NCBI GenBank assembly: GCA_964007475.1
Contig: OZ023273.1
Location: forward strand, 130,318,732-130,382,731
Length of the DNA: 64,000 nt
Origin: Hybos culiciformis
Taxonomy: Eukaryota > Arthropoda > Insecta > Diptera > Hybotidae
Direction: 5' to 3'
Positions 45,601-53,554 of this stretch are shown here, one piece after another. A program made the position numbers and the translations under genes. A model generated the notes under the pieces. That model was not told the origin of the DNA, did no database searches, and saw only the letters and a list, made by a program, of their open reading frames with translations. The first letter of the stretch is position 1. The number at the start of each line of letters is the position of its first letter.

Positions 45601-45843
45601 CAAGCTAAAAAATATTTAGAAATCGCTAAAGAAAAAAGAAAATTATTTTATGACAAAAATATTAATCCATCAAAATTAAAAATAGGCGATAATGTTTATT
45701 TAAAAATAGAAAATAGAAAGAAATTAGATAGCTTATATAAAGGTCCTTATAAGATAATTGGTACAGATGGTACCAATTCTAAAATAAAAATTGATAATAA
45801 AATAAAAAATGTACACAATAATAACTTAAAATTAAAAAATTAG
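42640..45843 (+). CDS. pol: Pol: reverse transcriptase, RNase H, integrase
   Basis: An open frame begins at the A-run at 42638-42643 and runs to 45843 (the first ATG-like codon within RT is at 43147). RT: LVVDFRQLN, FTTLDLTNSF (first Asp), LPFGLK, and the catalytic YVDD at 43540. RNase H: TTDASNFALGA, KELLGIYWAI, TDHRPL. Integrase: zinc-binding GGHTGIKRTI...C..C, then D in SIDTVGP, D in KTDLGTEF and E in LGSIERNHR, the DD35E-type triad. No internal stop. The C-terminus has KIGDNVYLK...GPYKI, typical of gypsy integrases, with no chromodomain seen. Because gag-pro uses a -1 step and pro-pol would need +1, a 1-nt change in the A-run is likely (see findings). Confidence 0.9.
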   Translation, partial: KTKISNTIKIPPRTQIIQAINIERNTNCIILNDEIIPGVHIANTIIPEKGIAHIKILNTLEEYVTLKDYNFKTEPLDNYYILKFTNNHNRKEKLLQELNLDTLDEEAKNSVINICENYSDIFFLNEDKLTANNFYTQKITLSNNEPVYIKNYRLPQTQTEQIQKEVQTLLDQDLIEHSVSPYNSPLLVVPKKSSNNEKKWRLVVDFRQLNKKIVDDKFPLTRIDDILDTLGRAKYFTTLDLTNSFLQINLDKNSRPLTAFSTNKGHYQYKRLPFGLKISTNSFQRMLSIALAGLDAEAFLYVDDIIVFGCSIKHHNRNLIKTFERLRRYNLKLNPKKCNFLQSEVTYLGHLITKDGIKTDPSKFNTINNYPVPKNADEVKRFVAFCNYYRRFINNFAEIAKPLNNLSKKGIEFIWTKECQNAFINLKNKLLNPPILKYPNFDEKFVVTTDASNFALGAILSQGEIGKDKPIAYASRTLTKHELNKPIIEKELLGIYWAIQHFRPYLYGRKFICVTDHRPLVSLFSHKNPSSKMTRIRLDLCDYDFEIIYKQGKCNTNADALSRIKIDSEILKAMLPTTEHINIITRSMSKKQNIKDIHKTTNSQAEKPDQLFMWECITFKDIKNLKNLKFELINKNCLPKILVNKKEVIITISDSPINNLDYFLEKLIYDIKRLNLNTLCLRTNDIIFKYIKINKMKEIFNKLQQNKKGQTNLKIILYNPPIKINDDVTKNKIIKEFHNLPTGGHTGIKRTIAKIKQRYIWKNLNKMVKEYINSCQTCIKNKQTKYCKEQMVIADTPNASFEKISIDTVGPLRICKDFRYILTIQCELTKYIEAIPIENKEAKTIAKTLVENIILKYGNFKSIKTDLGTEFINETFKKICEILKLKHVKSTPYHHETLGSIERNHRVLNEYLSCFTQDFNWIEWIPYFVFAYNTTPHTDTGFTPFELIFGKIANIPSTIIKETNNNPIYNIEDYSKELKFRLSCACSQAKKYLEIAKEKRKLFYDKNINPSKLKIGDNVYLKIENRKKLDSLYKGPYKIIGTDGTNSKIKIDNKIKNVHNNNLKLKN

Positions 45844-45902
45844 AATTAAGTATTTTTTTTTTCGAAACCATAGAAGTACATTAAACTATTGTAATTTGAG
45901 AA

Positions 45903-45938
<36 letters not shown>

Positions 45939-46174
45939 ATATTGCATAATATATATAAGCATTGTCAAATTAAAAATTAAGATATATATATAAAAAAAAA
46001 ATGTATAAAAATGTTTATTGCACTTTAAGCATATTTTAATTTAAGTATAAAAACAAAAAAAAAAAATAATTATAAAAAAAAAAAAAAATTTTATTGCATA
46101 CCTAATCATTTAATTATTATATAAATTTAGAAATTTTATGAAAAATTATAGTATAAAATAATATTTTAACAAAA

Positions 46175-46360
46175 ATGTCAATAAATCAAATAAATAATCA
46201 ACATGCTGGACCTAAGCCCATTACAATTCAAGAATATAGGCAACGAATTGAATTGAAGAAGCAAAAGTTTAAAGACCATCAACAAAGACAACAATACCTT
46301 GATGAAGAACCAAACATCCAATTTCATATCAAACAGCAGCAATTAAGACAGGAAAAAATA

Positions 46361-46411
<51 letters not shown>

Positions 46412-46606
46412 GAGCAACAACCAACACACCAACCAAAAATTAAAAACTATTATAGTCGTGGTGGTAAGCTCGTTAAAATTAGAAAAGAATTAGGCAATTT
46501 ATTCCGTCTACGAAGAATGGCTGTAACAACTGAAGAAAAAAGTAATCTGAATAAGAAAATAAATTTATTAAAAAAAGAAAAAAAAGAAATGTCTAACAAA
46601 AAATAA
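46175..46606 (+). CDS. Small polyQ accessory ORF between pol and 3' LTR
   Basis: 143 aa, ATG at 46175. N-terminal part PITIQEYRQRIELKKQKF is helical and charged, followed by a pure CAA-encoded glutamine run (about residues 64-79), then RGGKLVKIRKELGNLFRLRR and a lysine-rich end. It occupies the position where env or accessory genes sit, but shows no signal peptide or membrane segment. Similar small basic ORFs in this place exist in some insect gypsy lineages as I recall. Function unknown; a nucleic-acid-binding role is suggested only by composition. Confidence 0.55.
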
Positions 46607-46675
46607 AAAAAAAAAAAAATTGTACAAAAATTTTTTTTTAACCCTTCAAAATACCAAAAAAAAAAAAATTTTTCT

Positions 46676-46689
46676 TAAAAGGGTAAGGA
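46676..46689 (+). other. Polypurine tract
   Basis: AAAAGGGTAAGGA lies immediately before the TG of the 3' LTR, the correct place for the plus-strand primer; it is interrupted by one T. Confidence 0.65.
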
Positions 46690-47056
46690 TGTAATGCATT
46701 CAATGCAATGCTTACGAACACATAATTCTATAATTGTAATATAAGCATTTTTTTTAATTATCGATTTATTGACATATTTTAATATTGTTAATAAGAAATA
46801 AATTTAGTATAAATACTTTATATTTTTGTAAAATAAAATCAGAGTTAATAATCAACTCAAATCGATTAGACTTTTATTCAAATTAAAGGCGCTTCGCCCT
46901 AACCTTAAAAGTTTACCGGTAATCGTGAGTATCATTCATAACCTTTTGGCTCTTAGCCAACTCATGAATGATATGATCGATTCAGTCTGAAAGGAAGAAC
47001 CCCAATCTCATTAGAAAATAATAAGATATTTCCAATAGAGCAAAACATATATTACA
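46690..47056 (+). repeat. 3' LTR
   Basis: 367 bp, no difference from the 5' LTR in line-by-line comparison. Followed by the AAGC target duplication. Confidence 0.95.
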
Positions 47057-47671
47057 AAGCCAATATATTTAGGTTTTACTGTTTTAGAAATATCAAAACA
47101 TAGAATGTATGACTTTTATTATGGTATTATGAAGCCTCATTTTAAAGATAATATAAAAATAGCTTACATGGATACCGATTCATTTTTCTACAAAATTACA
47201 AATGTTGACTTTTACAAAGAAATCAAACATATGATAAACGACCATTTTGATACATCTGCTTATGATCCAAATAATCAATTTGGTTATCCATTAGTTAACA
47301 AAAAAGTAGTTGGATTATTTTCAGATGAATTAAATGGAAAAATATTAACAGAGTTTGTAGGACTTAGATCTAAAATGTATTCTTTTACAGTTCATGAACA
47401 AAAACCTACTTTTAAAGCTAAGGGAATAAATAGTTGTGTTGTAAAAAATTTTAATTGTAATATGTATAAAGATTGTTTGTTTTTTAATAAAATAGTTCAT
47501 AGTGTAATGTATAATATTAGATCCCGACTTCATAATCTGTATACGGAGAGAATAAGTAAAAAATCTTTGGATAGTTCTGATGATAAGCGAAAAATTTGCG
47601 TGGACGGAGTAAATACTTATGCGTATGGTCATTATATATTAGATTTAGAAGACGATATTGATATTTTGTAA
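47057..47671 (+). pseudogene. polB piece 5: motif C to C-terminus
   Basis: Resumes the polymerase in the same frame as piece 4. KPIYLGFTVLEISKHRMYDFYY precedes the catalytic YMDTDSFFY (motif C), then GLFSDELNGK and the thumb-like FVGLRSKMYSF...KAKGI, ending in TAA at 47671. Open throughout. Confidence 0.9.
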
Positions 47672-47787
47672 TTTAAGTTAAAATAATTTTAAGAAATTTT
47701 GTTATTTAAATTCTTTATTCATAATTTTAAGGTAATAATTTAAGATAATATGTAAATAAAAATTAAAAATAAAGTAAATGTATCTAT

Positions 47788-48693
47788 TTAAATTACATTT
47801 TTTTTATTTATCCAGGAATTATGTGACTTGTCAAATCCTAGCCATTTTACCAAAACCATATCTCCCTTCTTTTGAAGAACTTTTTCCACTAAATAAATAT
47901 TTGGATACTTCACTTTCTGCAACTCCTCATCATAAAAACTTCCTAATATTTCTTTATTTTGATAATCATTCAAAACATAAGTAACCGGATTAGTAACTTT
48001 TACTTTTGATATGTTAAATATTTCATTTGACCAATTTGGAATATAACCTTTACTGAAAATTCCTTTTGATTTACTTATTCTAACTTTATCTCCAATTTTA
48101 AAACGACCGGGTTTAAACATTTTCAATCTATTATAAACTGTTTTTAACAATTTTTTTTCATTGGATTTTTTGATATCTTTTGGCTTCATCTTAATTGCAC
48201 TATGTTTAGTATTGTTGTATTTTGCGACCAAATCATTAACAACAAATATCCATTTATAATCTCCTTGCAAGCTGAATTGTTTCCACATTAAATTTTTCAA
48301 AGTTCTATTAAATCTTTCAACAATTGAAGCTTTGAGTTTGGAATAAGTATTATAATGATTTATTTCATACTTTTTCATAAGTTTGAAAAAATGTTGATTA
48401 AAAAATTCCTTTCCTTCATCTGTATGCAAGTTCTTAGGATGTACATTTTCAAAAATTTTCTCCATGGCTTGTATAATATCAGCAGCACTTTTAGATTTAA
48501 CAGGTTGAACATATGCAAATTTTGAAAATATATCGATGACTGTCAAAAAACCTTTATTGAACTTAGAATACGGAATCATTTCTACTAAATCTGCTTGCCA
48601 AGTATCATTTAAACCTTTTTGAATTACTTTGCGTCGAGTATAATTTTTTCGAGCTGGTTTGTGTAGCTCATTAACAAGTGCTTCTTTACTCAT
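47788..48693 (-). CDS. Polinton integrase with C-terminal chromodomain
   Basis: 301 aa, ATG at 48693. Retroviral-type integrase core: D35 in TWQADLVEM, D92 in LHTDEGKEF and E126 in KASIVERFNR. A KIGDKVRISK SH3-like segment follows, and the last 35 residues (YLVEKVLQKK...VLVKWLGF...SWI) form a chromodomain, common in Polinton integrases and thought to guide target choice. The N-terminus (LHKPARKNYTRRKV) corresponds to the short form seen in insect Polintons, without an HHCC zinc domain. It is convergent with polymerase and divergent from the ATPase. Intact, so it could have mediated this insertion. Confidence 0.92.
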   Translation of the reverse strand: MSKEALVNELHKPARKNYTRRKVIQKGLNDTWQADLVEMIPYSKFNKGFLTVIDIFSKFAYVQPVKSKSAADIIQAMEKIFENVHPKNLHTDEGKEFFNQHFFKLMKKYEINHYNTYSKLKASIVERFNRTLKNLMWKQFSLQGDYKWIFVVNDLVAKYNNTKHSAIKMKPKDIKKSNEKKLLKTVYNRLKMFKPGRFKIGDKVRISKSKGIFSKGYIPNWSNEIFNISKVKVTNPVTYVLNDYQNKEILGSFYDEELQKVKYPNIYLVEKVLQKKGDMVLVKWLGFDKSHNSWINKKNVI

Positions 48694-48792
48694 CGTTAAA
48701 GGTGAAATGATAAGAAATTAGGTTTTTATTTATAATAAATACACAAATCAAGTCTTCTTCGCTTTTATTTAAAATTTGACCACGCAAGAGAA

Positions 48793-49488
48793 ATGTTTTA
48801 TCAATTTTTACACCCGTTTTCAATGATCAGAAGTGGGCCATCAGGTTGCGGGAAAACTACCTTTCTTACCAATTTGATTAAAAATAAAGATTGGCTAATA
48901 AATGCAGACTTCAAGAAAATAATTTGGTGCTACGCAGAAGAAGGAGCAGTACCCAATATCAAAGGTGTTACTTTTCATAAAGGTGTGCCAGACTTTTTGG
49001 ATAATTTAGAACGAGGGCCTGTATTACTGATATTAGATGATTTGATGATGGAGACAAATAATAAAAGCATATGCGAGATTTTCACAAAAGGATCACATCA
49101 TCGAAATATTTCAGTCATTTTAGTTACAAAGAATTTATTTCATAAGGGGGCGCATACCCGAGATATATCACTTAATGCTAAATATTTTATTGTATTTAAA
49201 AATCCTAGAGACAAACAGCAATTTCATCATTTAGCTCGTCAGGTGTATCCAGAAAACTCTACTGAGTTGTTTAGAGTATATAAAGAGGTAACACAAATAC
49301 CTCATAATTATTTAGTAATTGATCTTACACAAGGTGTTAACGAAGCCTTGAGGTTTCGAACAAATATTTTTGACAAAGAATTTTGTATTTGTTTTTGTAA
49401 TTTAAATGAAAATGAAGTCGAAACTGAAACGGTTAACGAAGAACAAGCATATGTTGTACTCACTCCAAATGGCGAATACGAGACTTAG
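48793..49488 (+). CDS. Polinton genome-packaging ATPase (FtsK/HerA type)
   Basis: 231 aa. Walker A GPSGCGKTTF (residues 15-24), Walker B VLLILDDLMM (77-86, D82-D83), then VTKNLF (111-116) and SLNAKYFIVFKNPRD, all standard for the Polinton/adintovirus packaging ATPase. It would pump element DNA into a capsid if virions are made. Start ATG at 48793, 99 bp from the divergent integrase ATG, so the two probably share a promoter region. It overlaps the next ORF by 20 nt. Intact. Confidence 0.92.
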   Translation: MFYQFLHPFSMIRSGPSGCGKTTFLTNLIKNKDWLINADFKKIIWCYAEEGAVPNIKGVTFHKGVPDFLDNLERGPVLLILDDLMMETNNKSICEIFTKGSHHRNISVILVTKNLFHKGAHTRDISLNAKYFIVFKNPRDKQQFHHLARQVYPENSTELFRVYKEVTQIPHNYLVIDLTQGVNEALRFRTNIFDKEFCICFCNLNENEVETETVNEEQAYVVLTPNGEYET

Positions 49489-49705
49489 AAAAGCTATTTT
49501 AAAAAACTGTGATAACGAGATAATTAAGACTATAAGTGAAATTGCATACAACACACAATATGGATACAATCCCATTAACAACAAAACTAAAAATGAGTTA
49601 AAAAGATATAAAAATGCGATACGCTGTTTGAGTTGTCCAAAACGTTCTTTAAACTCAAAGAGGAAACTTCTATTACAGAAAGGGGGATTTTTATCGCATT
49701 ATTAG
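49469..49705 (+). pseudogene. Small basic Polinton protein, probably frameshifted at its C-terminus
   Basis: 78 aa as read from ATG 49469, overlapping the ATPase end. Basic, with RSLNSKRKLLLQKGGF near the end; a KGG(F) motif followed by a hydrophobic tail is what I know from small virion-type proteins of Polintons and adintoviruses. Here the frame ends in HY and TAG at 49705, but the other frame immediately after reads IALLATVLSGVIGKII to a stop overlapping the next ATG. A 1-nt loss in the GGGGG or TTTTT run at 49680-49690 would explain this. Role: probably DNA or capsid associated. Confidence 0.6.
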
Positions 49706-49744
49706 CAACAGTTTTATCAGGAGTTATTGGAAAAATTATTGAAA

Positions 49745-50422
49745 ATGTCGCATAAATTAAAAAAAATGATTCTCATGTATCCCAATGCTTACAAGAAAAT
49801 AAAACAAGATGAAATCAATAAACCTGATTCGTTTTTTATTAAAAATTATCTTTTACCGATTTTAAATAATGTAGACTTACAAGATATTCAGAAGTGGTAT
49901 GAAATCCGGCAACAGCTTTTAAAATATGCAGAATCAAAGAGATCAAATACTTCAAATTCTTATTCAGTTACAGCTTACTCTGATAACTTTACACAGACAC
50001 CTTTTGTAATTAAAAAAGATAAGACGATACAATCAACACCAGAATTAAAAGAAGAAGGTGTTCAAGTGAATTTATCACCGAATGAAGAAATTTTTGAGAC
50101 TCATAATGATTATGTTTATCAGCCTAAAATTCAATCAGCTAACAAGGCAGCAAAAACTTTGAAACGGCAAAGTGATAATAACTTTTCTTTTTATAATGAC
50201 GATGAGGGATTTTCCTTAGCTCCAGAAAATAAACGCACAAAGAAAGATATGACAGATCTCAAAGTTATTGAAAAAAAAGGGGAAGTTTTCACAATAATGG
50301 AAAAAGGTATTGAAGACGCTGAAAAAGACAAAGTTGATTCTATTCTAAAAACCTGGAAAAAGACAGAGAACGAAGCCGATGATAAACCCAGGAAGAAGAA
50401 AATAAACCCTGAAAAAAGATAA
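49745..50422 (+). CDS. Polinton conserved protein, unknown function
   Basis: 225 aa. ATG at 49745 overlaps the terminal TAA of the hydrophobic-tail frame before it (ATGTCGCATAA), the compact spacing typical of Polintons, which is why I prefer it to upstream TTG codons. The N-terminal MSHKLKKMILMYPNAYKKI is conserved in character among Polinton proteins at this place. The middle is low-complexity and Ser/Thr-rich, and the C-terminus is highly charged (KPRKKKINPEK). No enzyme motif. A minor virion component is the best guess. Confidence 0.6.
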   Translation: MSHKLKKMILMYPNAYKKIKQDEINKPDSFFIKNYLLPILNNVDLQDIQKWYEIRQQLLKYAESKRSNTSNSYSVTAYSDNFTQTPFVIKKDKTIQSTPELKEEGVQVNLSPNEEIFETHNDYVYQPKIQSANKAAKTLKRQSDNNFSFYNDDEGFSLAPENKRTKKDMTDLKVIEKKGEVFTIMEKGIEDAEKDKVDSILKTWKKTENEADDKPRKKKINPEKR

Positions 50423-50552
50423 ATGACTACAAGAGCTATGAAAGAACAAGTAGGTGAAAGCATCATTCGATGGCATTCGTTAAAATAGCTCTATAAAACA
50501 ATATCTTACGTGCAATTATACTCATTTGTAAATTAAAAGTGAAAAAGAAAGG

Positions 50553-51239
50553 ATGTCAGACTTTTATATTACATTACTGAGTAATAATTCAATAGAAGCT
50601 TACCCTAATAATTCTTTATCTTCATTCACGAACTTGATTAAAAACAGTGTGACTTTAAATGAAAATTGGGTAGTTGGTCTAACTGAAATATATTTTAATA
50701 ATCTCGATTCAAAGAGAAAAAAGCGTGATGTTCCAATAAATCAAAATGAACCTGAGAAAAGACTTCTAGTTGCAATCAATAATGCTAAAAAGAAAAAAGC
50801 AATGGAAGCAGTTAACAAAGAGAAAAAACAATCTCAATCCAAAAATAAACCAGCATTAATTGAAGCTAAAACTCGATCTACAGATGAAGAAGTTGGAATT
50901 TTACCACCTATTTTTACATATCAACTTATAGATGCAATACACAATTTAATAGATGGAAAAACTGATGAAAAATCACAAGAAATAACGGATCTTATCTACA
51001 TATATTGCGATATAATCCATCCAAGGCGTATTGGTGATCATCTTACAAGATGTCTACGAGTGATTCCTATACAAAGTAAACAAAGTTTCATAAAATTCGA
51101 TAATATAGAGTATTATCAAGTCCAGTCAAACATCATTACGAGTATTTCAATGTTAATATCAAACGACCAAGCACAAAAAATTAATTTCAGAGCTAGTGAA
51201 ATACCGACAATGTGTACTCTCGACTTTAAAAAAGTATAA
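50553..51239 (+). CDS. Penton-like minor capsid protein (short)
   Basis: 228 aa. The N-terminus (SDFYITLLSNNS...YPNNSLSSFTNLI...NENWVVGLTEIYF) and the C-terminal IYCDIIHPRRIGDHLTRCLRVI...FDNIEYYQV match the pattern of the Polinton single-jelly-roll penton base protein. The middle is a Lys-rich linker (AINNAKKKKAMEAVNKEKK) where relatives have more beta strands, so this version looks shortened or internally rearranged. It would occupy capsid vertices. The reading frame is open. Confidence 0.75.
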   Translation: MSDFYITLLSNNSIEAYPNNSLSSFTNLIKNSVTLNENWVVGLTEIYFNNLDSKRKKRDVPINQNEPEKRLLVAINNAKKKKAMEAVNKEKKQSQSKNKPALIEAKTRSTDEEVGILPPIFTYQLIDAIHNLIDGKTDEKSQEITDLIYIYCDIIHPRRIGDHLTRCLRVIPIQSKQSFIKFDNIEYYQVQSNIITSISMLISNDQAQKINFRASEIPTMCTLDFKKV

Positions 51240-51281
51240 ATAATCACATTATCTCAATTTTTAATCAGAATAAAATAAGTT

Positions 51282-51731
51282 ATGGATCAAGCATATACAA
51301 ACTATTATTTATCCCAATCGGGTGCTGGCTTAAGTGATATTGGCGTTTTATACAGTAATCCAAAAATAGTTCAAAGTGGGCGTGGAGGTGTCGGTGCATT
51401 TTTCTCTGGAATTTACAAATACTTCAAGCCTCTATTAAGATCAGGGTTTGAGGCAATTAAAAAACAATCAATTAAGACTGGTGCTAACGTTCTTCAGGAA
51501 TTGTCTACTGAGAAACCTTTCAAAGAAATTATTAGAGAGCAAAGCAAACTAGCAGCCGGAGAGTTGACTCAAAAAGGCATAAAAAAGCTCCAAGCACTAC
51601 AGGATGGAGGCGGTTTCAGAAAAAATATAAAAAAGAGGAAATTATCTGTTAATAATCAGTCATCATTGGCATCTAAAAGAAAGAAAACCGCTAAGCGCAT
51701 TAAAAATAAATCTGATATTTTTTCAAATTAA
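51282..51731 (+). CDS. Capsid-associated protein with hydrophobic and basic segments (PX-like)
   Basis: 149 aa. Gly-rich N-terminus (YLSQSGAGLSDIGV, VQSGRGGVGAFF), then amphipathic helices (IYKYFKPLLRSGFEAIKKQS) and a basic C-terminus (KKRKLS, KRKKTAKRIK). Small proteins of this composition between penton and major capsid genes are standard in Polintons; the comparison with adenoviral membrane-lytic or core proteins is only by analogy. SGAG and GRGG could be sites for the element protease. Stop TAA at 51729-51731, one base before the next ATG. Confidence 0.65.
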   Translation: MDQAYTNYYLSQSGAGLSDIGVLYSNPKIVQSGRGGVGAFFSGIYKYFKPLLRSGFEAIKKQSIKTGANVLQELSTEKPFKEIIREQSKLAAGELTQKGIKKLQALQDGGGFRKNIKKRKLSVNNQSSLASKRKKTAKRIKNKSDIFSN

Positions 51732-51732
51732 A

Positions 51733-53020
51733 ATGGAATGCATGAAGTCAGAATTAGATTTATTCGAATCAAGACCTATACAGACAAATGTATTACGATC
51801 TGAAGAAGTTGCTTACAATCCAATTTCATCATTAGATAATGCCTCCACTATTGAATTTATATCACTTGGGAATGGAGAAACTTATAGAGATTTATCATCA
51901 ATTTATTTACGACTTATTGTACAACTTAAAGGGAAAGGGGGTGCCGATTTAACTGATAATTCTGTTGGCGTAGTGAATAACTTATTGCATTCATTATTTC
52001 GCAACTGTATAGTATATTTGAATAATACACCTATTTCACAATCAGATAATAATTATCATTACCGATCATACATTGAAAAGCTTTTGAATTATGGAAATGA
52101 TGCTGCTTCTACGCATTTAGAGGCAACTGGCTGGTTTTTGGATTCGGGAGCTATGGACTCTATAGAAGCAAAAGCAAATCCTGGTTTGGATAAACGAAAA
52201 TTACTACTTCAGAAAAGTCAAAGTATTGAATTAATAGGGAAACTTCATTCAGATATGTTTAATCAGCCAAAACTTTTGCTTAATAATGTCGATCTCAAAG
52301 TTGCTCTTCATCTAGAAAAATTACCGTTTTATATCATGGATAATGAAGTTGGAGAATCATTTGTTAAAATTTCAGAAGCTACTATGTACATTAATCACGT
52401 CACAATTAACCCAATAGTTTTATTAGCCCATCACAGAATTTTACAGACAAAGAATGCTATTTACCCATACAAACGCGTCGAAGTTAAATCTTTTACATTG
52501 TATCCAGGAAATCACTCTTTATTATTGGATAATGTGGTAATAGGACAGCTTCCAAATATTTTGGTATTTCCTATGGTATCAAATGAAGCTTATAGCGGGT
52601 CACGCACGAAAAATCCATTCAACTTCCATCATTTTAATTTACAAAGATTTAATTTATGTGTAATTGGAATTCAAGTACCTAGTCAACCTATTGAATTTAA
52701 TTTCAACAAAGAAAAGGGTATAATCAGCACTAGAGCATACAATACATTATTTAGAGGAACTGGAATTCACCATTAGGATAAAGGTCATCAAATCACGAAA
52801 GAATTGTTTGATAAAGGCTACTTTTTATTAGCATTTGATTTGACAGCAGATCTCTCTTATAATTAATTCAATCTGTGGAAATTTACTCAATCAGGGAACA
52901 ATAAGAATTGAAGGAAAATTTGGTGAGGCACTGCCAGAAGCTATAACTTGCCTTGTTTATTGCGAATTCGATTCAGTCATTCAAATTGATAAAAACAGAA
53001 ACGTTTTACAACAAATGTAA
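51733..53020 (+). pseudogene. Major capsid protein (double jelly-roll), C-terminus broken
   Basis: Open for 347 aa to a TAG at 52774-52776. Hallmarks of the Polinton major capsid protein: ELDLFESRPIQTNV near the start, HSLFRNCIVYLNNTPI, NYHYRSYIEKLL and KNPFNFHHFNL. After the TAG the same frame continues with HQITKELFDKGYFLLAFDLT to a second stop near 52865. The expected C-terminal part (RIEGKFGEALPEAIT to VLQQM) lies one frame over, ending TAA at 53020. So a nonsense change plus a 1-nt (or equivalent) frameshift remove about 80 residues, including the last strands of the second jelly roll. Capsid assembly from this copy is unlikely. Confidence 0.88.
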
Positions 53021-53512
53021 ATGGATTCATCACAACTAACATCGCTGTTGAAATGTAATAAGTCAACAAATAAATATTTTATTGGGGTTTTTCCTTGTGA
53101 TAAACTTCCTAAAAAAATTAAGAAAAAGCCAGCAATGCTAATTGCAAACACCGATCCATCTAACAAAAGTGGCCAACATTTGGTAGCATTTTATTTTTCT
53201 AAAAATAATGAAGCGGAATATTTTGATTCATTTGGGATGTATCCTTCAAATCCATATTTTTTAAAATTACTGAGAGATAATTGTATAAGATTTGTAAGCA
53301 ATAATAAAACTCTTCGAAATTTTTCATCAAACTTTTGTGGACAATATTGTTCTATTTTTTTATATTATAAGTCAAAGGGGAAATCTCTGAAATATATTTG
53401 TAATTTATTTAATCGTAAAAAAATTGTAAATTTATTTAAAAAATTATTTTGTCTAAAGAGTAGGATTAAGAAAATTAAATGTAATCAAATCTGTAAAGTT
53501 TTGTTTAAATAA
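53021..53512 (+). CDS. Adenain-like cysteine protease
   Basis: 163 aa, ATG directly after the major capsid stop. Catalytic residues by pattern: H53 in SGQHLVAFYF, D69 in YFDSFG and C106 in SSNFCGQYC, the His-Asp/Glu-Cys order of adenovirus-type (C5) proteases used by Polintons for virion maturation. The C-terminus is Lys- and Cys-rich. Shorter than adenoviral relatives but usual for Polintons. Intact. Confidence 0.88.
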   Translation: MDSSQLTSLLKCNKSTNKYFIGVFPCDKLPKKIKKKPAMLIANTDPSNKSGQHLVAFYFSKNNEAEYFDSFGMYPSNPYFLKLLRDNCIRFVSNNKTLRNFSSNFCGQYCSIFLYYKSKGKSLKYICNLFNRKKIVNLFKKLFCLKSRIKKIKCNQICKVLFK

Positions 53513-53554
53513 AAGAATATGATTTTAATATAATATTTAGTTTTTATTCATTTA

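Larger units (their letters stand above)
40030..47056 (+). mobile_element. Ty3/gypsy LTR retrotransposon, 7,027 bp
   Basis: Complete element with 367-bp LTRs at both ends that look identical, the 4-bp duplication AAGC on both flanks (40026-40029, 47057-47060), and LTR ends TG...CA. Gene order: small membrane ORF, gag, protease, RT, RNase H, integrase, small polyQ ORF, PPT, LTR. Integrase follows RNase H, which is the Ty3/gypsy order. There is no env. Identical LTRs imply a very recent insertion. A tract of about 32 A at 45906-45937 and other A-runs could be error-prone in assembly. Confidence 0.95.
36756..47671 (+). pseudogene. Polinton DNA polymerase B gene, broken in five pieces
   Basis: Family B protein-primed-type polymerase that would replicate the element. 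Pieces in order: N-terminal C2H2 region (36756-37654), conserved N-domain (37655-38147), exonuclease region (38726-39766), motif B region (39768-40029), and motif C to C-terminus (47057-47671). Breaks: a 1-nt shift at the GGG run near 37653-37656, the hAT MITE at 38148-38725, a junction at about 39760-39770 where the segment with palm motif A is gone, and the gypsy element at 40030-47056. Reading frames agree across both transposon insertions once each insert and one duplication copy are discounted, which shows they hit one gene. The frameshift and the deletion alone make it non-functional. Confidence 0.9.
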
